From Wolfiporia cocos (Eukaryota; Basidiomycota; Agaricomycetes; Polyporales; Phaeolaceae), in contig JACCLO010000007.1 of the NCBI GenBank assembly GCA_029448655.1, positions 2,108,001 to 2,172,000 of the forward strand: 64,000 nucleotides of DNA, given 5' to 3'. The notes below the pieces were generated by a model that was given only the letters and a program-made list of their open reading frames with translations, was not told the origin of the DNA and ran no database searches. Made by a program: the position numbers and the translations under genes. Positions 58,036 to 64,000 of this stretch are shown here, piece by piece (position 1 is the stretch's first letter; every line of letters starts with the position of its first letter).

Positions 58036-58521
58036 TGTCACGGATGTGCCCAGGGGGCCACTGTACTTCCCTCGCTATAGGTTCCACATGCGGCGCTAGG
58101 CGTACACCGCGTCTCTGGTCCTCAGCCACCTCCTGTGCGTCTCTTTAGTTTGTTGGTCACCTGACTGTTAGGTTAGCGCTGTAGGGTAGCGCGTGCCTCA
58201 GGTATCTCACGTTATGGTCACACTAGTTACATTCGTTACTGTAGTTACACATCATGTGCTCTCTTAGATAATGCGCGCACAGGCCATTACTTTAGGGCGG
58301 CCATTACTGGCCAGCTACACATGTATAAGTACGACGGATGAGGACTTACATCCTCATCCTTGAGATTCTCGTCAATGCACTAAAGTGCCTCTCTTATCAC
58401 TTCCCTGCGCGTGCTCTGGCCCGAGGGCCCCTCTTGTCTTGCTCGACTGTGTGGTGCCTCACTACGTCGCCTCTAGGAGTCCTTAGGTGGGGTTCGCCTT
58501 TGGTACAGCCGACAAGGTCAC

Positions 58522-58775
58522 TGTCACAGATAATGCGAAAGCATAATATCATAGACGTTACGGAGCAATAACTAGGGTACATTACCCGTACGTGGCGCTG
58601 GCATACATGGCCTACACCATAGAGTGTCTAATAGGCGCCGAGCGTGGGAATATGAACTGCAGATATAGCTGGACCCTCGATAGCAGCATGAGCTGTTATC
58701 GTAGCCCTTTTGGGGGAGTGGCTATTATGCCACTCATAAGCACGTTGCATTGGGTCCGCAGCGCGTCTTGTGATA
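58522..58775 (+). repeat. Element G: 5' LTR (254 bp)
   Basis: It contains a weak TATA-like ATATAG near 58670 and the presumed start GAGCTGTTAT (58690-58699). Unlike the longer LTRs, no clear splice donor is seen. Confidence 0.88.
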
Positions 58776-58777
58776 TA

Positions 58778-58787
58778 ATAACAGCTC
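58778..58787 (+). promoter_or_regulatory. Element G: self-priming primer binding site
   Basis: ATAACAGCTC lies two bases (TA) after the LTR and is the exact reverse complement of GAGCTGTTAT (58690-58699). Confidence 0.75.
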
Positions 58788-59151
58788 ACCCGGTCGCCGG
58801 TTCGAACCTGGGTGGTGGCAAATATTTCCACTGCCTGGGGCGCTTCCGAACCACTGGCGGCTGAGGGAAAAGTACCCACCACGTGACCCCCTGTATCATG
58901 GGGCCCCTCTATAACCGTAAGGTATCAGGGGATAAGATTGGTCAAAGCTTGCGTGGTAAAAACTACTATTAAATAGCCTTAACCCGCACCCAAAATCCAG
59001 GGTGTAAGTCGGGCCTTCAAGAGGTTGGCACACACGTCATAAGCCAAATGGTATAAGGGATTGGGGGTACCCTTCACCAGGCACAATGACAAAGCATAGT
59101 AGAAGTGATACTTAGTACCGGGGGCGGCTTGATGCAGCCTAAGTTATCTCC

Positions 59152-59187
59152 TTAACCAGAGACGGTTAATCCTTGAAGTGGGGGTAA
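59152..59187 (+). promoter_or_regulatory. Element G: hairpin plus polypurine tract
   Basis: TTAACC-AGAGAC-GGTTAA (59152-59169) is followed by GAAGTGGGGG and TAA, then the LTR. Confidence 0.8.
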
Positions 59188-59441
59188 TGTCACAGATAAT
59201 GCGAAAGCATAATATCATAGACGTTACGGAGCAATAACTAGGGTACATTACCCGTACGTGGCGCTGGCATACATGGCCTACACCATAGAGTGTCTAATAG
59301 GCGCCGAGCGTGGGAATATGAACTGCAGATATAGCTGGACCCTCGATAGCAGCATGAGCTGTTATCGTAGCCCTTTTGGGGGAGTGGCTATTATGCCACT
59401 CATAAGCACGTTGCATTGGGTCCGCAGCGCGTCTTGTGATA
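59188..59441 (+). repeat. Element G: 3' LTR (254 bp)
   Basis: Same length and, by eye, same sequence as the 5' LTR. Confidence 0.88.
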
Positions 59442-59533
59442 GTCACCGCTGGCGCGGCGTCGCACACGTCTTGTAGGGCGTTAGGGAGTCCCCCTGATGC
59501 CAGGGTCGCACAGACGGGTAAGTCTGTGACATA

Positions 59534-59544
59534 ATCTCAAGGAT
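59534..59544 (+). promoter_or_regulatory. Element F: self-priming primer binding site
   Basis: ATCTCAAGGAT lies two bases (TA) after the LTR and is the exact reverse complement of ATCCTTGAGAT in both LTRs (58356-58366 and 60655-60665). Confidence 0.82.
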
Positions 59545-60298
59545 ATCTTACCTCCCCTCCGGCGCGAACTGCGTTGGGGCCGAGGGTTCTCCACGTACAG
59601 GGTGCCATGGCAACGCGGCGGGGCAGCCTCTGGTAGAAGCACCAGAGGTCCGTAGTCTTACGAGCCCCCACGAAGCGTTACACCAGGCGAAGTACCCGTG
59701 CGGAGTGAGCAAGCAAGTCCGCCCCCTTTCGAACGCAAGGTAGAAGGGGTCAACCGACGTAAGCCCCGTTTGAGGACCCGCCGCCGTCACCCCTGACAAG
59801 GGAATGCGCGCGCGTGTGGAGGTCTAGGGCAGTCCGGCCAGTTACCCCTGGGCGGCAGGCACTAGTACAAGATCTCATGACCAGTGGGTATGCGAAGGAA
59901 CCCGCAAGGGTCTCCAACCCCACACCGACGGTCTCGAAGGATAGACAACAACATCCACAACCGACTACTATACTCGACTGAGCCAACCACATACCCCGGG
60001 GTCGGCGCGTCACGCTTCGCCATGTCGGCGTCAGTCCTAGGACAAGCATGCGCTAACATGACTTACTGATGGGCCCGCTCACCGCTGACAAGCCTCATTC
60101 GCTCACGTCGCGGGATGTAAGGGAAACAGGGAATGGTCACTCCGTTTCATCCCAATGCTCCCCTGAAGGCGACGCTCACTTCACTCCTCCACTGGCGGAC
60201 GGTCCGTGCACATGGACGCTCCCTATCCTACGTCGTAAGGAATAGGCCGTGTGTTAAACAAGCAACCAAGGATGCGAGGGTCGTAGGATATAAGGTAG
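59545..60298 (+). ncRNA. Element F: structured internal RNA
   Basis: Colinear with E. The stem CCTCTGG (59627-59633) / CCAGAGG (59642-59648) encloses TAGAAGCA and covaries with E. Other shared blocks are GCTCACCGCTGACA, GTCAGTCCTAGGA and CCGTGTGTTAAACAAGCAAC. No protein motif. Confidence 0.7.
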
Positions 60299-60334
60299 AA
60301 CGTTAGGGACAACGTTTTTTAGGAGGGGGGGTAA
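60299..60334 (+). promoter_or_regulatory. Element F: hairpin plus polypurine tract
   Basis: AACGTT-AGGGAC-AACGTT (60299-60316), then TTTT, AGGAGGGGGGG and TAA abutting the LTR. Confidence 0.8.
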
Positions 60335-60905
60335 TGTCACGGATGTGCCCAGGGGGCCACTGTACTTCCCTCGCTATAGGTTCCACATGCGGCGCTAGGC
60401 GTACACCGCGTCTCTGGTCCTCAGCCACCTCCTGTGCGTCTCTTTAGTTTGTTGGTCACCTGACTGTTAGGTTAGCGCTGTAGGGTAGCGCGCGCCTCAG
60501 GTATCTCACGTTATGGTCACACTAGTTACATTCGTTACTGTAGTTACACATCATGTGCTCTCTTAGATAATGCGCGCACAGGCCATTACTTTAGGGCGGC
60601 CATTACTGGCCAGCTACACATGTATAAGTACGACGGATGAGGACTTACATCCTCATCCTTGAGATTCTCGTCAATGCACTAAAGTGCCTCTCTTATCACT
60701 TCCCTGCGCGTGCTCTGGCCCGAGGGCCCCTCTTGTCTTGCTCGACTGTGTGGTGCCTCACTACGTCGCCTCTAGGAGTCCTTAGGTGGGGTTCGCCTTT
60801 GGTACAGCCGACAAGGTCACCGCTGGCGCGGCGTCGCACACGTCTTGTAGGGCGTTAGGGAGTCCCCCTGATGCCAGGGTCGCACAGATGGGTAAGTCTG
60901 TGACA
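60335..60905 (+). repeat. Element F: 3' LTR (571 bp)
   Basis: It runs TGTCACGG to CTGTGACA. The presumed start is 60655. A GTAAGT donor lies at the U5 end. Confidence 0.92.
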
Positions 60906-63828
60906 GATGTCGCGTATAACCCATTTTTGTTCTGCTTTTCTTTCCTCTTCGGTGTATTCCTCGTTTTGGAGAGGCCAGTCGTCTGGCCAAAGGTATCTGT
61001 CTCCGACTTTCCAGTTGTTGTCATCTTCTGGGTCTGCTACTGCAATCTGGTGACACGTAGAGCGTCGAGGTGGGGCTGGTGCGTTGAATGATTTGGCTTT
61101 GTACTCATTGAGCGCCTCCTCAGCACCTGTCAGGTTCTCTTCTGGTTCCCAAGTGTCGGCCTCAGCTGTATGATCTTTCCATCGTACTAGGAACTCGGTC
61201 TTATGACCTCGTTTCCTGTGGCTGAGTATCTCCTCCACTTCGTATTCTTCGGGTTCTTCTAAGTCCTTTTCGATATCGGACTCGGATTCCTCCTTGCCTT
61301 CTGGATGGTGGTATAGGACTAATTTGGACGCGTGGAATACAGGGTGGTAAGCGCGATACTGAATACCCATCTTTAGTCTGAATGTGACGGGGAATAGTTG
61401 TTCGAGGACCCTGAAAGGGCCGATGTATCGGGGCGCTAGGCTGCGTTCGGTGTCTTGGTAATCCTTGGTGCTTACAAGTACTTTATCTCTGATTGTGAAT
61501 GGGGGAGATTTCTTTCCTTGGTCCGCATACCATTTCCATCTGTCTGCGGCTAGTTGCATTGCTGCTTTCGCCTGATCCTGCGCTTGCCAGCGCTTGTGTG
61601 CTATGTCATTCAAGTCCTTGTCAGGACTTATCTGAATGTCGAGTGGACCTGCCCGTGGGTGCCTTCCTAGTTCCATGTAGAACGGCGAATACTTGGTGGT
61701 TTCTGACGCCACGTTGTTGTATGCGAACTCGGCTGTCGGGAGTAATTGGCTCCAATTGTCTTTCTCGTAAGAGTTGACGTAACAGCGTAAATATTGTTCC
61801 AACGTTTGATTCGTTCGTTCTGTCTGTCCATCAGTCTGGGGATGATAGGCGGTAGTCATGGATCATTGTATGCCAAGTTGGGAGCACCATTCTCCGAATA
61901 GTTTCGAGGAGAATTGTACGCCTCTATCCGATATGATTTGCTTAGGTAATCCATGTAACGGGTAGAATCTGCCATATAGAATGGTGGCAAGATCCTTGGT
62001 ACCGAATTTAGCATTGATCGGGTAGAAATGGGCTCTTTTGGTTAGGCGATCGACTACTACCATGATTGCATCGTAGGTAGACTTGTTGAACGTAGATTTC
62101 GGAAGATACATGATGAAGTCACAGGTGATAACTTCCCATGGTCCTTCTGGGACGGGGTTGGGCTGGAGCATGCCGTAAGGCTTCTCAGGTCGGTTCTTCA
62201 TTCGTTGACATGTGTCGCATGCTTGTACGTACTTCTTGACGTCGGTTGTCATTGATGGCCAATAATAGTTCCGTGTGATGAGTTCGTACATCTTCCATCG
62301 GCCGAAGTGGCCGGCAGAAGGATGGTCATGATGGGCTTCCATCAGACGTTGTCGTAATTCTGGAACCTTAGGGACATAGACTTTTCCGCGTCGTAATAGA
62401 AGACCGTTCTCGTAATTCCATTCTGCGAGGTCTTTCTTGAATTCTCTAGGACTGGATGAGAGAAGTTGTTTATAGTCCTTGGTTACTTCATCTGATAGCA
62501 ACGCTTTGCAGATTTCTTCCATGAATTTATCATCCTCGTTTGAGTTGATAGTAGGGTTATGGGCGGGTTCGATAGCGTGAATGGCAAGTTCATGCGTGAA
62601 AAATTCTGGTTTCAGAAATATCTGATCGCGGTTATCGTTTTCCACCCCCTCTTCATGGTCTGGCCTCCTGGACAGAGGATCTGCGGTAAGCATTGTTTTT
62701 CCAGGCTTATGGTATAGCTTGAAATTGAAGCGGGTGAGGTAAAGTGCCCAGCGGGCTTGTCGGCGTGTGAGCTTCTGCACGGTTCGGAAGTACGTAAGAT
62801 TTAGGTGATCTGTCCATACTTCGAACAGTTCCTTGTGACCTTCGAGATAGTGATGCCATTCTTCTAAGGCTCGTATGATGCCTAGAAGTTCCTTGTCGTA
62901 TATCTCATAGTTCCGTTCCGGAGCTGTCATGGTCTTCGAAAAGAATGCCACGGGATGATACATCTTGTCAGATGTGTCAAGCTGTGATAGGACGGCTCCA
63001 GTTGCAAAGTCCGATGCGTCGGACTCTACTCGGAATGGTTGGTCGTAGTTGGGGATCCGGAGGATCGGTGCGGTTGTGAAGGCTCGCTTGAGAGTCTCGA
63101 ACGCTTCCTGTTGGGGTGCTTGCCAAGACCACGGAGTGTCTTTCTTGGTCAGCGCTGTCAATGGTCTGGCCACCTTGAAGAAGTCCTTGATAAATCACCT
63201 ATAGAAATTGGCGAATCCGATAAAGGCCTGGACTTCCTTTACTTTCCGAGGTATTGGCCATGATTGAACTCCATCATACTTCTTTTGATCCATCTCGACC
63301 TTCCCTTTGGAAATGATCATGCCGAGATATTCGATCGAACTTTGTTCAAAGAAGCATTTTTCTGGTTTGGCGAACAGATCGCACTCACGGAGCCTTGTCA
63401 GGACCGCTTTTACGAGTTTGCGATGTTCCGCCAGATCGTTGCCGAAAATCAGAATGTCGTCTAGATAAACGATGACTTTACCCGATTGGATAAAGTCTTC
63501 TAGAACCGAATTCATCATTGCTTGGAAGGTTCCGGGTGCGTTACAGAAACCGAAGTACATGACAGTGGCTTCGAATAGTCCACGGTGTGTGATAAACGCC
63601 GTTTTCCATTCGTCGCCCTCCTTGATCCGAACATTGTTGTAACCCCAGCGTAGATCGATCTTGGTAAAGATAGAAGCTTGGGCTAGTTGATCTATGAGGT
63701 CGGATATTTGGGGTATGGGATATTTGTTTTGTACTGTAATTTCGTTGAGTTTTCTGTAATCTACAACCATCCGGAGACCTCCGTCTTTCTTTTTTACGAA
63801 AAAGACGGGCGATGCAAACGGGGATTTC
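60906..63828 (-). pseudogene. pol: Element C: decayed Ty3/Gypsy chromovirus pol, both ends lost
   Basis: On the minus strand the reverse transcriptase begins mid-domain (SPFASPVFFVKKKDGGLRM), with IVYLDDILIF near 63465. RNase H (VESDASDFATGA) lies near 63015. The integrase has an H2C2 finger and core motifs TCDFIMYL, SDRGVQF and GQTERTNQTLEQ. It ends with GPFRV near 61410 and a chromodomain (EEYEVEEILSHRKR to DTWEPEENL, about 61250-61130). Two in-frame TGA codons (about 63177 and 61860) replace residues that are Arg in relatives such as B (QRSMTTAYH at the second site). Element F abuts the C-terminal side and an F-like LTR cuts the N-terminal side, so protease and gag are missing. It is closely related to B. 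Confidence 0.92.
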
Positions 63829-64000
63829 TGTCACAGACTTACTCGTCTGTGCGACCCTGGAATCAGGGGGACTCCCTAACGCCTTACAAGACGTGTGCGA
63901 TGCCGCAATAGCGGTGACCCAGCGGCGCGCCCAGTGGGACATCCTTATAGGAGTCCACTGGGAGTACCAAAGGTACTCCGCAGGGCGACGTGTTGAGGCA
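63829..64000 (-). repeat. F-like LTR, continues past window end
   Basis: It starts TGTCACAGACTTACTCGTC, the complement of an F-type U5 end with GTAAGT donor, and matches the CAGGGTCGCACAG region of F before diverging. The left flank is ATTTC; the partner TSD is outside. Confidence 0.8.

Larger units (their letters stand above)
58522..59441 (+). mobile_element. Element G: 920-bp TRIM (terminal-repeat retrotransposon in miniature)
   Basis: Two 254-bp LTRs (58522-58775 and 59188-59441), apparently identical, flank 412 bp of non-coding sequence. The TSD is GTCAC (58517-58521, 59442-59446). The LTRs run TGTCACAG to TTGTGATA. A self-priming site, a hairpin and a polypurine tract are all present. 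A degenerate relative of its LTR is near 20405. Confidence 0.9.
58036..59531 (+). repeat. Element F: 5' LTR split by element G
   Basis: The parts 58036-58521 and 59447-59531 total 571 bp. It holds TATA (CATGTATAAG) near 58320, the presumed start ATCCTTGAGAT at 58356-58366, and the splice donor GG/GTAAGT at 59516-59523. Confidence 0.9.
58036..60905 (+). mobile_element. Element F: non-autonomous LTR retrotransposon, relative of E
   Basis: Two 571-bp LTRs bound an 803-bp internal region without coding motifs. The left LTR is split by element G. The LTRs seem to differ at about two C/T positions. The internal RNA aligns with that of E. The flanks CCAAG and GATGT do not form a TSD, and only the right flank belongs to the pol gene of C. 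A deletion or recombination must have happened. Confidence 0.88.

Noticed and set aside
58790..58830. tRNA gene in element G
   Set aside because: Only a T-arm-like GGTTCGAACC is present; no acceptor stem, D-arm or anticodon arm could be formed by eye.

Overview
This window is a transposon graveyard from a filamentous fungus, most likely an Agaricomycete basidiomycete. That placement is an inference. It rests on Ty3/Gypsy chromoviruses with chromodomains, a DDE transposase of a type common in mushroom-forming fungi, a broken fungal P450 gene, and short (about 50 nt) GT-AG introns. I recognise no intact host gene; almost everything is a mobile element, a solo LTR or a remnant.

Layout. 1-4585: 3' part of a plus-strand chromovirus (element A: RT, RNase H, integrase, chromodomain, an overlapping zinc-knuckle ORF and the 3' LTR). 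A is inserted in the pol gene of element B, which runs on the minus strand from its 5' LTR (12832-12134) through a structured leader, two extra ORFs and gag into pol. 13-20 kb: remnants, solo LTRs and a proline-rich gene split by a solo LTR. 20754-28396: element D, a long LTR retrotransposon without pol, whose 3' LTR holds element E, a 1.9 kb non-autonomous element. 28.4-43.7 kb: dense nested solo LTRs, a 22-23 bp minisatellite and a TIR element. 44800-46538: a non-autonomous hAT-like element. 47-48.8 kb: P450 pseudogene. 51.7-56.8 kb: a DDE transposase gene broken by three LTR insertions. 58036-60905: element F (a close relative of E), with a 920 bp miniature element G nested in its left LTR. 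60906-63828: a decayed pol (element C), followed by the start of another LTR.

Most notable is a connected family of LTR elements, autonomous (B) and non-autonomous (D, E, F, G). In all five, the 10-11 nt lying two bases inside the 5' LTR are the exact reverse complement of the presumed first bases of that element's own transcript. This is the signature of Tf1-type self-priming. The primer sequence differs in every element, but the pairing is kept. D, E, F, G and A also carry a perfect hairpin just upstream of the polypurine tract; in D, E, F and G its 6-nt loop is AGRGAC while the stems change by compensation. The internal regions of D, E and F contain further hairpins with compensatory changes, and D shares a leader with B. 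Many of the unrelated-looking LTRs keep a consensus 5' splice donor (GTGAGT or GTAAGT) at the very end of U5. The picture is a set of RNA parasites that keep RNA structure instead of protein, probably mobilised by relatives of A, B or C. Nearly identical LTR pairs in D, E, F and G indicate recent movement.

LTR coordinates and target-site duplications (TSDs) were read by eye. Pol, gag and transposase calls rest on visible motifs. I ran no database search.
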